From the NCBI GenBank assembly GCA_946615905.1, contig CAMOIE010000001.1:108318-172317 (forward strand): a stretch of DNA of 64,000 bases, in the 5' to 3' direction. This DNA is from an uncultured Treponema sp. GTDB lineage: Bacteria > Spirochaetota > Spirochaetia > Treponematales > Treponemataceae. Within the stretch, counting starts at the first letter, position 1. Each line of letters opens with the position of its first letter. Under the pieces are notes generated by a model. It ran no database searches. It was not told the origin of the DNA and saw only the letters and a program-made list of their open reading frames with translations. The translations under genes and the position numbers were made by a program. This document shows, one piece after another, positions 39,739 through 47,839 of this stretch.

Positions 39739-41310
39739 ATGAAAAATTATAAAAATCCGATTATTCTCTGCGACTATTCTGACCCTGACGTGATTCGAGT
39801 TGGCGATACTTTTTATATGACGGCTTCTTCCTTCAATTTTACGCCCGGACTGCCGCTTCTCGCCTCAAAAAATCTTGTGGACTGGAAATTAATCAGCTAT
39901 GCGGCAAAAAGTGTGAATATTCCGGGTTATGAATTTCCCCGCCATGCCTGCGGACTTTGGGCACCTTCAATCCGTTTTCACGATGGATTTTTCTATATTT
40001 TTGTCGCGACTCCTGACGAGGGGATTTTTTACACAAAAACGTCCGACCCATACGGAATTGACGATAACTGGACTCCGCTTGAAGCCGTTTGGCTGGGAAA
40101 AGGCTTTGAAGACCCCTGCCCACTTTGGGACGATGACGGAAAAGTTTACCTTGTGCACGGCTATGTAAAATCGCGGATTGGATTCAACTCAAAACTCGGA
40201 CTTTTGGAGCTTGACCCGGAGACTTTAAAGGCAAAATCCGAGGACAAGATAATTTTTGACGGAAGCAAGACCCAGCCCACGATTGAAGGTCCGAAATTCT
40301 ACAAAATCGGAAAGCTCTATTATATCCTTGCACCGGCCGGAGGCGTTACGGAAGGCTGGCAGACAGCATTGAGAAGTCTCTCGCCATTCGGACCTTATGA
40401 GGAGAAAATCGTGATGTCTCAAGGAGATGCAAAAATCAACGGCCCCCATCAGGGCGGACTTGTTGACACATTGGCCGGCGAATGGTGGTTCATGCATTTT
40501 CAAGAGCGGGGAATTTTCGGGCGGATTGTCCATTTGCAGCCGGTAAAATGGCATTTTGGCTGGCCCTGCATGGGAACAGCGGCTCTTGACGGGAATTTGC
40601 CCGGAAAGCCCTTTGACGAATACAAAATGCCCAAGGTCGCGCTTTTGGGAAACGGCGGAAATCTTGATTTTACGGAAAATCCAGACGCGAACTGGCAGTG
40701 GTCGGCCAACGGGCGGGAGGACTTTGCGGAATTTCTGTCTGGCAAAAAATCTTCGGGGAAAAAGCAAAAATATTCGGACATAAAATTGAATGTGCTGGAT
40801 ACGCGGGAAAATCTGGATGGGGAAATTCCAAATCTTTGGGATTCTGCGAATGTTTTGACGCAGAAAATCAGCCGTGAGAATTTTACTTTTTCATGCAAAA
40901 TCGACATTTCTAAAATGGGCGAAAATTCCCGGACTGGCTTGATTTTTATGGGCGGAAGTTACGCAAGCCTTGCCCTTGAAAAATCCGGCGGGGAAGTGAA
41001 AGTTCTTTATTTGACTTCAAAGGATGACGGAAGCGATAAAAAACAAAGTGAAAATATCGAGAATAAAATAATATTTGATAAAAGATACTCTAATAATCTG
41101 TTAAATTTGAAAATTTGCTTTAAAAAGACTGGTGAACGCAGCGGAAAAGCAGTATTTTTAATTCAGACAGGGGGAATCTTCAAGCCCTTCAAATGGCAAA
41201 GCCCTGAATACGAATGCGGCAAAGCCCACTGGGTCGGAGGAAGATTCGGAATTTACGCGGTTGGAAAGGAATCTGGCTGTGTAACTGTCAGTGACATTAA
41301 AATTTACTGA
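39739..41310 (+). CDS. Cytoplasmic GH43-family glycosidase (beta-xylosidase/arabinofuranosidase type)
   Basis: 523 residues, no signal peptide. The five-bladed propeller starts NPIILCDYSDPDVIRVGDTFYM with the likely base Asp15, has Asp125 in FEDPCPLWDDDG as the pKa modulator, and the likely acid Glu183 in TIEGPKFYKI. HGYVKSRIGFNSK and NGPHQGGLVDT are further GH43 features. A C-terminal beta sandwich (about 330-523) follows, as in two-domain beta-xylosidases. It would hydrolyse imported xylo- or arabino-oligosaccharides. Near-leaderless promoter; a dispersed repeat follows the stop, so it is probably monocistronic. Confidence 0.87.
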   Translation: MKNYKNPIILCDYSDPDVIRVGDTFYMTASSFNFTPGLPLLASKNLVDWKLISYAAKSVNIPGYEFPRHACGLWAPSIRFHDGFFYIFVATPDEGIFYTKTSDPYGIDDNWTPLEAVWLGKGFEDPCPLWDDDGKVYLVHGYVKSRIGFNSKLGLLELDPETLKAKSEDKIIFDGSKTQPTIEGPKFYKIGKLYYILAPAGGVTEGWQTALRSLSPFGPYEEKIVMSQGDAKINGPHQGGLVDTLAGEWWFMHFQERGIFGRIVHLQPVKWHFGWPCMGTAALDGNLPGKPFDEYKMPKVALLGNGGNLDFTENPDANWQWSANGREDFAEFLSGKKSSGKKQKYSDIKLNVLDTRENLDGEIPNLWDSANVLTQKISRENFTFSCKIDISKMGENSRTGLIFMGGSYASLALEKSGGEVKVLYLTSKDDGSDKKQSENIENKIIFDKRYSNNLLNLKICFKKTGERSGKAVFLIQTGGIFKPFKWQSPEYECGKAHWVGGRFGIYAVGKESGCVTVSDIKIY

Positions 41311-41437
41311 AGCGTTAAGGCGTGGAGGGGCGGAGGAGCCGTTCGCGGAGGTTGAGCTTGTCGAAACCTTCCGTGAATGTAGCGTAAGCGGAACCCCGGA
41401 AGGCCTGACCCGCCGCACGGCGGGGAACGCCCAAAAA
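41311..41437 (+). repeat. Dispersed repeat, copy B
   Basis: Homologous to 6067-6190, with GTTCGCGGAGGTTGAGCTTG, CGAAAC, GAATGTAGCG and AGCGGAA in the same order, and a terminal CCGCACGGCGG hairpin. It includes GGTTGAGCTTGTCGAAACC (41350-41368), the exact complement of the core at 44441-44459. Confidence 0.75.
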
Positions 41438-41450
41438 ACGGAGGCAAATT

Positions 41451-42317
41451 ATGACAGACATCGCAATCATCGGAGCTGGAGCGGCTGGAATTTCTGCTGC
41501 AATCACCGCAAAAATCAGGAACAAGTCCGTCTTGCTTTTCGGGAACGCAAACTCCGGCGGAAAACTTTCTGGCGGCCACATAATCAACAATTACCCCGGA
41601 TTCTACGGAAAAACTGGCGAAGAAATTCAAAAGGCATTTTTGGAACATTTGAAATCTCTCGAAATCGGCGTTGAGACAGACAAAATCACAAATATTTACG
41701 ACATGGGCGGATATTTTTCGCTTCTTTCCGGGCAAAAATCATTTGAGGCAAAGTCCGTGATAATCGCGACTGGAATCTCGTTTGGAAAAGCTATGGTCGG
41801 GGAAGTCGAATTTTTGGGCAGGGGAGTCTCCTACTGCGCGACCTGCGATGGAATGCTTTACAAAGGAAAAAAAGTCGCCGTTTTGAATTACGAGAAGTCT
41901 GAGGAAAAAGAAGCAGATTTTTTGGCGGATTTGGCGGAAAAAGTTTACTATCTACCCTTGTACAAAGAAGACGTTGAAATCAGCCCCAAATGCGAGATTT
42001 TAAAGGCAAAGCCAGTAAGCATTGGAGGCGCGATGAAAGTCAACTCGCTCACAGTGAACGCTGACGATGGAGAAAAAACTCTGGAAGTGGACGGTGTTTT
42101 TATCCTCCGCAAGAATATTCCGCCAAGCCAGTTGATTTCTGGCATCACGCTTGACGGCAACCACATCGCTGTTGACTTGCAGATGCGGACGAATATCCCT
42201 GGAATTTTTGCTGCCGGAGATATTGCTGGAACTCCATACCAGTACGTAAAAGCTGCCGGTCAGGGCAACGTGGCCGCTTTGAGCGCAGTAGATTATCTGG
42301 CAAAGCTGGCGAAATAG
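41451..42317 (+). CDS. Thioredoxin reductase-like flavoprotein lacking the usual NADPH motif
   Basis: 288 residues. FAD-binding GAGAAGISAAI (8-18) and the C-terminal GIFAAGDIAG are standard, and the redox motif CATC (Cys129, Cys132) is intact. Where thioredoxin reductases have GGGxSAxEEA for NADPH, this protein reads VAVLNYEKSEEKEADF (143-158), and the HRR/R pair for the 2'-phosphate is absent. Proteins of this type in anaerobes have been described as ferredoxin-linked or NADPH-independent reductases. So the electron donor may not be NADPH. GGAGG lies right after the repeat; no thioredoxin gene is adjacent. About 25 residues shorter than typical TrxB. Confidence 0.83.
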   Translation: MTDIAIIGAGAAGISAAITAKIRNKSVLLFGNANSGGKLSGGHIINNYPGFYGKTGEEIQKAFLEHLKSLEIGVETDKITNIYDMGGYFSLLSGQKSFEAKSVIIATGISFGKAMVGEVEFLGRGVSYCATCDGMLYKGKKVAVLNYEKSEEKEADFLADLAEKVYYLPLYKEDVEISPKCEILKAKPVSIGGAMKVNSLTVNADDGEKTLEVDGVFILRKNIPPSQLISGITLDGNHIAVDLQMRTNIPGIFAAGDIAGTPYQYVKAAGQGNVAALSAVDYLAKLAK

Positions 42318-42345
42318 CTAACCTTTAGAAAAGTGGACTTTTGTG

Positions 42346-42392
42346 TATAATAGATTTGTTATGGAAACTGACGTTTTTGTAACAAATCTATT
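42346..42392 (+). promoter_or_regulatory. -10 box followed by a perfect 13-bp inverted repeat in the leader
   Basis: TATAAT (42346-42351) overlaps AATAGATTTGTTA (42349-42361); its exact complement TAACAAATCTATT is at 42380-42392. The 18-base loop sits where transcription should start. No T-run follows, so it is an operator or leader hairpin and not a terminator. Confidence 0.65.
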
Positions 42393-42413
42393 AAAATCAA
42401 GAGACAAGAGGCC

Positions 42414-43802
42414 ATGCAGCGACTTTTCAATATCATTTCCGAGCTTTGCTCGTTCATAATTTCGCATTGCACGGAAGATTTTTTCGTGCGCTACAGTTGC
42501 GTCTCAACGGGCGAAACTCAGCGGGTCGAGGACTTGGTGCGTTCTGTTTTGCCCCCGCTTTTTCGCTCGGAGGGTGTGGTTCACACTCTTTCTCAAGACG
42601 ACTGCACAGAAGATTTTTACGAAAGCCTCTGCACACTGATAGAAAATCTGAAGTCGAACCAAGATTTTTTTGCGGTGATGGGACTCACACAGATTTTGGA
42701 CGAGGCGATTGAGTCTGCGCTGAAGGCGAAAATCGCGGAATTCCAGATAGACGATTTTTCAGTCGTTCTGAATACGAACCGCGAAACCACGGGAATCGGA
42801 CTTTTGCCACGCTGCTCGTGCTGGTGGGAGCGAAAACGCAGGCTTTCCCACGTCTACAACCGGATGGACAACTTTTTGTTCAACCTTCTGCTTCTTGAGA
42901 ATTCGATTTTGGGCGAGCTTATCGACAGGCACTTTTTCCTTCCCAAGACGCTTTTTCCGGGATTTGCGAAAAAGAAATCCTTAAAAATCGCCGCTACCCC
43001 GCTCCGGTTGAGCCGGGATTTTGAAGTCGAGCCGTTCGACGAGAACCAAGTCCAATATTTTAAAATCTCCTACAACAAATCGGATTTTGAAAAGGAAAAC
43101 GAGCTTGTCTTCCAAAAAATCCTTGACGCGGCAAAAAACGAGGGCGACATTATCGTCTTTCCAGAAATGCTCGGAAACCCAGAGATGGCGGATTTCATCG
43201 GCGAAAAAATCAAAAAACTCGCCTCGGAAAATCCCGAACTCGCGCAAAAGATTCCTTCGCTGATTGTCCTTCCCTCCTTCTGGGAAAAGAAGCGGAACAC
43301 GGTCACGATTCTCGACAAATTCGGGAACGTCCTTTGCAGGCAGAGCAAGCAGAACCCCTTCCGAGCCGAGCTTGACGGAAAGGGCTACCTTGAGGGAATC
43401 GTCTCGAGCCTCGTCGTGAACATCTTCCACTTCGAGGGAATCGGGCGGATAGCGATTTTGATTTGCAAGGACTTTTTGACGACGAAATATATGGAGCAGC
43501 TGATGAGGTGCTTCAAGCTCACGCTGATAATCGTTCCGTCGTTTTCGACAGGCTCTTATGACTTCAGGCAGTCGTTCGACCTGTGCGCACATGATGACTG
43601 CAACGTTGTCTGGATAAACACCTGCGCCGCCTTCGAGCCGGGCAAGGAGGCGAACTTCGAGAACATCGGCTATGTGCGAAAGAGAATCTCAAGAAGCGAG
43701 GACGAGTCGCAGAAACTCTGCAAGATGCCGATTTGCCCCACGGCGTTCAAGGGCGAGTGCAGGCAGGACTGCATTTTTTACGAGACCATAGGGGCTGTTT
43801 GA
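42414..43802 (+). CDS. Nitrilase-fold (carbon-nitrogen hydrolase) protein with novel N-terminal domain
   Basis: 462 residues. The C-terminal half (about 210-415) has a nitrilase-like triad in correct order: Glu251 in IIVFPEMLG, Lys312 in RQSKQNPF and Cys351 in AILICKDF. The N-terminal 200 residues carry no motif I can name; they are helical and hold CSCWW (134-138). The tail has a compact four-Cys cluster (436, 441, 449, 453) that could bind zinc. No signal or TM. Whether it is an amidase, or an N-acyltransferase-type member, cannot be told. It overlaps the Nudix gene by one base, and an inverted repeat sits in its leader. Confidence 0.72.
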   Translation: MQRLFNIISELCSFIISHCTEDFFVRYSCVSTGETQRVEDLVRSVLPPLFRSEGVVHTLSQDDCTEDFYESLCTLIENLKSNQDFFAVMGLTQILDEAIESALKAKIAEFQIDDFSVVLNTNRETTGIGLLPRCSCWWERKRRLSHVYNRMDNFLFNLLLLENSILGELIDRHFFLPKTLFPGFAKKKSLKIAATPLRLSRDFEVEPFDENQVQYFKISYNKSDFEKENELVFQKILDAAKNEGDIIVFPEMLGNPEMADFIGEKIKKLASENPELAQKIPSLIVLPSFWEKKRNTVTILDKFGNVLCRQSKQNPFRAELDGKGYLEGIVSSLVVNIFHFEGIGRIAILICKDFLTTKYMEQLMRCFKLTLIIVPSFSTGSYDFRQSFDLCAHDDCNVVWINTCAAFEPGKEANFENIGYVRKRISRSEDESQKLCKMPICPTAFKGECRQDCIFYETIGAV

Positions 43803-44362
43803 TGAAATTCAAGTCAATCCAGAAAATCCACGAGGGAAAATTCATAACCCGATACAACCTTGAGTACGAAAGCGAAAAAGGGCGGAACAAGACATACGAG
43901 ATGATAAGCCGCGAAAAAAATCTCTCCTCGCTCGACGACATCCACACGAGCCACATCGACGCGGTTGTGATGATAATCCACGACGAGTCAAGGGATCAAA
44001 TCTTGCTGAACCGCGAATTCCGAATGGCGACGGGCGAATTCGTGTTCAATTTTCCGGCGGGGCTTATTGATGAGGGCGAGACCTCTGGCTTTGCCGCGAT
44101 GAGGGAACTTCGGGAGGAGACGGGACTGCACCTCGACCACATCGACGAGGTTTGGAAGGAAAGCTATTCCGCCGTCGGCTTTTCAAACGAAAAAAACATC
44201 GTGATTGTGGGGACCGCGAGCGGCGAAATCAAGCCGAGCGACAGCGACATGGAAGAAATCGAGGCCGACTGGTACACAAAGGCGGAGGTTCGCGCGCTCT
44301 TGAACGTGGCGCGATTCGCCGCAAGGACACAGGCGTATTGCGCGCTTTGGAGCAGAAAATAA
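43802..44362 (+). CDS. Nudix hydrolase, ADP-ribose pyrophosphatase type
   Basis: 186 residues from ATG 43802 (TGATG junction with the previous stop). The fold starts with a strand-rich region (KFITRYNLEYESEKGRNKTYEMISR), then VVMIIHDE, and the Nudix box GLIDEGETSGFAAMRELREETGL, which fits the consensus. The pattern with REFR before the box is usual in ADP-ribose/NDP-sugar hydrolases. Being translationally coupled to a nitrilase-fold protein suggests a shared substrate route, for example an NAD- or ADP-ribose-derived compound; the pairing recalls NAD recycling, but this is inference. Confidence 0.85.
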   Translation: MKFKSIQKIHEGKFITRYNLEYESEKGRNKTYEMISREKNLSSLDDIHTSHIDAVVMIIHDESRDQILLNREFRMATGEFVFNFPAGLIDEGETSGFAAMRELREETGLHLDHIDEVWKESYSAVGFSNEKNIVIVGTASGEIKPSDSDMEEIEADWYTKAEVRALLNVARFAARTQAYCALWSRK

Positions 44363-44402
44363 AAATCCCGCCGCACCAGTTAGCGACTGATGGGCGGGAT
44401 TT
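44363..44402 (+). terminator. Terminator of the nitrilase-fold/Nudix operon
   Basis: AAATCCCGCC (44363-44372) pairs with GGCGGGATTT (44393-44402), 20-base loop. Confidence 0.7.
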
Positions 44403-44432
44403 ATTAATTGCACATCAATTGTAAATTAACTA

Positions 44433-44467
44433 CGGGCAGAGGTTTCGACAAGCTCAACCACCGCCCG
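44433..44467 (+). repeat. Palindromic repeat copy, GGTTTCGACAAGCTCAACC
   Basis: CGGGC (44433-44437) and GCCCG (44463-44467) flank GGTTTCGACAAGCTCAACC (44441-44459). Confidence 0.75.
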
Positions 44468-44498
44468 AAATTATTCATTGACTTTACGGTCTGACGAT

Positions 44499-44523
44499 GA
44501 GAATTGGCGAAACGCCAATTCTC
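44499..44523. repeat. Perfect 11-bp hairpin before the ackA stop
   Basis: GAGAATTGGCG, loop AAA, CGCCAATTCTC. It may act as the transcript end of ackA (minus strand), but without a T-run. Confidence 0.7.
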
Positions 44524-44533
44524 ACAGTGAGGG

Positions 44534-45868
44534 CTACGGACGAACAATGATTTTCGCCAAATCAGGACACTTCTCCAAATCCTTTTTGAGACCTTCTTCG
44601 CGTGCCTTGTTTTTGTAGGCCGGGTCCTGGAAAGAATATGTGAAGTTCGTGTGAACATCGTAAGTTCCGTTCATGATTGCGAAAGCGTCCTCTGTCATAA
44701 CGAGTTCCTCGTCAGTCGGGATTACGAAAACCTTGACTTTTGAGTCGTCGGCAGAGATGCAAGTTTCTGCGTTGCCTGTGTTTGCAAGCTTGTTCTTTAC
44801 AGGGTCGATTTTGACTCCCATCCACTCCAAGCCTTCCAGAGCCTTTCCGCGGATCATTGCAGAGTGTTCGCCAACGCCGGCAGTGTAGACGATTGCGTCA
44901 ACCGGGCCGATTGCTGCCATGTATGCGCCGAAATATTTCTTGAGGCGGTAGCATTCCATGTCAACTGCGAGCTGTGCGTCCGCGTTGCCTTTTTCTGCTG
45001 CGTCTGCGATGTCGCGGCGGTCAGAAGAAAGACCTGTGAGACCGAGAAGACCTGACTTTTTGTTCATTGCAGTGTCCATTTCGGCAGGAGTCATGCCAGT
45101 TTTGCGCATGATGTAGAATGGAAGTGCCGGGTCCATGTCGCCTGTGCGAGTTCCCATTACGAGACCTTCGAGCGGTGTGATACCCATTGAAGTGTCGTAG
45201 CAGCAGCCGTTTTTGACAGCACACATTGAAGCACCGTTTCCGACATGTGCGATGATGACGTTAGTGTCTTTTGGTGCCTTGTGGAGCAAGACAGAAGCGC
45301 GTTTTGCTGTGTACAAGAAGCTCGTGCCGTGGAAGCCGTAGCGGCGGGCGGCGTATTTTTCGTACCACTCTTTTGGAATTGCATAGCGGTAGCTTGAAGC
45401 TGGCATTGTCTGGTGCCAAGCGGTGTCCAAAACTGCAACATGAGGAACATTCGGAAGAACTTTCTGAGCCGCTTCGATACCCATGATGTTTGCTGGGTTG
45501 TGCAAAGGTCCCAAATCCTGAACAGAGCGGAATGTGTCCAAAACTTCTGGAGTGACTTTGACAGACTTTGTGAATTTGTCTCCGCCGTGAAGAACACGAT
45601 GACCTACAGCTCCGATAACGCTCATGTCAGAGATAACGCCGTGGTCTTTGTCTGTGATAGCCTTCAAAATCAATTCGATTGCTTCTTTGTGAGTTGGGCA
45701 GGGGCTTTCAAGAACGAACTTGTCCTTTCCCTTTGCCTTGTGTGTGATTACAGAGCCGGGAGCAGTAACGCGCTCCACAACGCCAGTCGCCAAAACGTCT
45801 TTGTTGTCCCAATCGTAAACCTGATACTTTGCGGAAGATGAACCGCAGTTCAAAGTCAAAATAACCAT
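44534..45868 (-). CDS. ackA: Acetate kinase
   Basis: 444 residues. Signature [16 protein letters not shown] at the start, [18 protein letters not shown]-like [20 protein letters not shown] with the active-site Arg/His, [13 protein letters not shown] and VFTAGVGEH-like [15 protein letters not shown]. The enzyme makes ATP and acetate from acetyl phosphate, a main energy step in fermentative treponemes. Monocistronic here; pta is not adjacent. Codon use is strongly biased, as expected for an abundant enzyme. It is somewhat longer than typical (about 400) owing to the C-terminal tail after [11 protein letters not shown]. Confidence 0.96.
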   Translation of the reverse strand: MVILTLNCGSSSAKYQVYDWDNKDVLATGVVERVTAPGSVITHKAKGKDKFVLESPCPTHKEAIELILKAITDKDHGVISDMSVIGAVGHRVLHGGDKFTKSVKVTPEVLDTFRSVQDLGPLHNPANIMGIEAAQKVLPNVPHVAVLDTAWHQTMPASSYRYAIPKEWYEKYAARRYGFHGTSFLYTAKRASVLLHKAPKDTNVIIAHVGNGASMCAVKNGCCYDTSMGITPLEGLVMGTRTGDMDPALPFYIMRKTGMTPAEMDTAMNKKSGLLGLTGLSSDRRDIADAAEKGNADAQLAVDMECYRLKKYFGAYMAAIGPVDAIVYTAGVGEHSAMIRGKALEGLEWMGVKIDPVKNKLANTGNAETCISADDSKVKVFVIPTDEELVMTEDAFAIMNGTYDVHTNFTYSFQDPAYKNKAREEGLKKDLEKCPDLAKIIVRP

Positions 45869-45942
45869 TGTGATCCTTCTTAAAAATAAAAATTATGGAA
45901 ATATTTTATAAAAAAAATGCCATTTATGGAAGTGAGGGCACA

Positions 45943-45971
45943 TTGTACAAAGCCCTGCATTTAACTAAAAT
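45943..45971 (+). promoter_or_regulatory. Near-leaderless promoter of aspS
   Basis: TTGTAC (45943-45948), 17-base spacer, TAAAAT (45966-45971), nine bases to ATG 45981. Confidence 0.55.
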
Positions 45972-45980
45972 ATCGCTATT

Positions 45981-47831
45981 ATGGAAAACTCAAAGAGAAC
46001 TGTTACCTGCGGCGGTTTGACCGCAAAAGACGTTGGTAAAAATGTAATATTAAACGGATGGGTTCACCGCACTCGTGAACTTGGCGGACTCACTTTTATT
46101 TTGTTGCGTGACCGCTATGGAATCACTCAGGTCATGGTCGGTGACAAGGCTTCTGACGAAGTAAAAAATATCGCCCGCTCACTCAAGCCTGAATACTGCG
46201 TCGCAATCAAGGGAACTGTCGCTGCCCGCGCCGAAAAAGACGTGAACAAGGACATGGCCACTGGAGAAATCGAGCTTGAGGCCGAGGAAATCCAGATTTT
46301 CACGACATCTGAAGCTCTGCCATTCTCAATCGATGAGGTTCGTCAGAAGGACGGAACAATCGTTCTTCCAAACGAGGACTTGCGCCTGAAATACCGCTAC
46401 CTTGACCTCCGCCGCGCTCCCATGCAGCACAATATCATTTTGAGGAGCCAAGTGGCATTCGCAACACGCGAGTATTTGACTTCAAAAGGCTTTTTGGAAA
46501 TCGAAACTCCGACTTTTATCAAGTCAACCCCGGAAGGAGCGAGAGACTATTTGGTTCCTTCACGCGTTCACCCCGGAAAATTTTATTCACTTCCCCAGTC
46601 ACCCCAGCTTTACAAGCAGCTTTTGATGGTCTCTGGATTTGACAAATACTTCCAGATTGCCCGCTGCTACCGTGACGAGGATGCCCGTGGAGACCGCCAG
46701 CCTGAGTTCACACAGATTGACATGGAGCTTTCATTCACAAACCGCGAGGAAGTTCTCACGACAACTGAAGGTCTTATGCAGTACATCTTCAAAAAGACTA
46801 TGAACTACGAGCTTCCTGCCAAATTCGACAGAATCAGTTGGGACGATGCATTTGACTTCTACGGAAGCGACAAGCCAGACCTCCGATTCGGCCTCAAAAT
46901 GCAGGACGCGGCTTTTATGGCTGACTTGAGCGACTTCAACGCATTCAAAGCCGGAGCCGCAAACGCTGACCATTCAATCGAACGCCACAAGAGAAGCGGA
47001 CTCAAAGCATTGGTCGTAAAGGGCGTTGCCGAACAGTATTCCCGCAAAAAGGTCGAGGAACTTGAGGCAGTGGCAAAAATCAACCATGCAAAAGGCCTTG
47101 CTTGGATGAAAGTGGTTTCGACAGGCTCAACCACCGGCGATGTTAAATTCGAGGGCGGAATCTCAAAATTCTTCGCTGGAAAAGAATCTGAAATCTGCTC
47201 AAAACTCGGAGCCGAAAAAGGTGACTTGCTACTCTTTGTCAGCGATGAAAAATGGCAGACAGCCTGTGTGGCACTCGGAGCTGTCCGCAAGCAGCTTGGA
47301 AAAGACTTGAACCTCTACGACCCGAAAGACGAATTCCACTTCGCTTGGATTATCGACTTCCCATATTTTGCATGGAATGAGGACGAAAACCACTGGGAGA
47401 CCGAACACCACATGTTCACCCTGCCCCAGGAAAAATACTGGCCAACTCTTGAGTCAGACCCTGGTGCCGTAAAGGGCGACTTGTACGACTTGGTTCTGAA
47501 CGGTTACGAGCTGGCTTCCGGCTCTATGCGTATCAACGATCCGGCCTTGCAGCAGCGTATTTTCAAAATCGTCGGATACTCAAACGAACGGGCACAGAAG
47601 GCTTTCGGATTTTTGGTACAGGCATTCAAATTCGGCGCACCGCCCCACGGAGGAATCGCTCCTGGACTTGACCGCCTAGTCATGCTCATGTGCCACGAGG
47701 ATTCAATCCACGAGGTTATCGCATTCCCAAAGAACAACTTGGCCGCGTCACCAATGGATGAATGTCCGTCAGAAGTAGACGACCAGCAGCTCAAAGACTT
47801 GCACATCGTCTGCACAGAAAAAGAGGAATAG
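45981..47831 (+). CDS. aspS: Aspartyl-tRNA synthetase (bacterial type)
   Basis: 616 residues. An OB-fold anticodon domain comes first (NVILNGWVHRTRELGGLTFILLRDRYG). Class II motif 2 is FQIARCYRDEDARGDRQPEFTQID and motif 3 is GIAPGLDRLVMLM. The bacterial GAD insertion domain lies between, about 290-420. At 378-386 it contains VVSTGSTTG, encoded by GTGGTTTCGACAGGCTCAACCACC, a copy of the palindromic repeat scattered in this window, so a repeat seems to have been taken into the reading frame in a tolerant loop. The other catalytic motifs look normal. Near-leaderless promoter. aroA follows after eight bases. Confidence 0.95.
   Translation: MENSKRTVTCGGLTAKDVGKNVILNGWVHRTRELGGLTFILLRDRYGITQVMVGDKASDEVKNIARSLKPEYCVAIKGTVAARAEKDVNKDMATGEIELEAEEIQIFTTSEALPFSIDEVRQKDGTIVLPNEDLRLKYRYLDLRRAPMQHNIILRSQVAFATREYLTSKGFLEIETPTFIKSTPEGARDYLVPSRVHPGKFYSLPQSPQLYKQLLMVSGFDKYFQIARCYRDEDARGDRQPEFTQIDMELSFTNREEVLTTTEGLMQYIFKKTMNYELPAKFDRISWDDAFDFYGSDKPDLRFGLKMQDAAFMADLSDFNAFKAGAANADHSIERHKRSGLKALVVKGVAEQYSRKKVEELEAVAKINHAKGLAWMKVVSTGSTTGDVKFEGGISKFFAGKESEICSKLGAEKGDLLLFVSDEKWQTACVALGAVRKQLGKDLNLYDPKDEFHFAWIIDFPYFAWNEDENHWETEHHMFTLPQEKYWPTLESDPGAVKGDLYDLVLNGYELASGSMRINDPALQQRIFKIVGYSNERAQKAFGFLVQAFKFGAPPHGGIAPGLDRLVMLMCHEDSIHEVIAFPKNNLAASPMDECPSEVDDQQLKDLHIVCTEKEE
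47112..47134 (+). repeat. In-frame palindromic repeat copy within aspS
   Basis: GTGGTT (47112-47117), TCGACAGGCTC, AACCAC (47129-47134). It differs by one base from the 44441 core (GG for AG). Confidence 0.75.
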
Positions 47832-47839
47832 TAAAAATT

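Noticed and set aside
40225-40907. Two open frames antisense to the GH43 gene
   Set aside because: Shadows of the GH43 codon pattern; no start signals.
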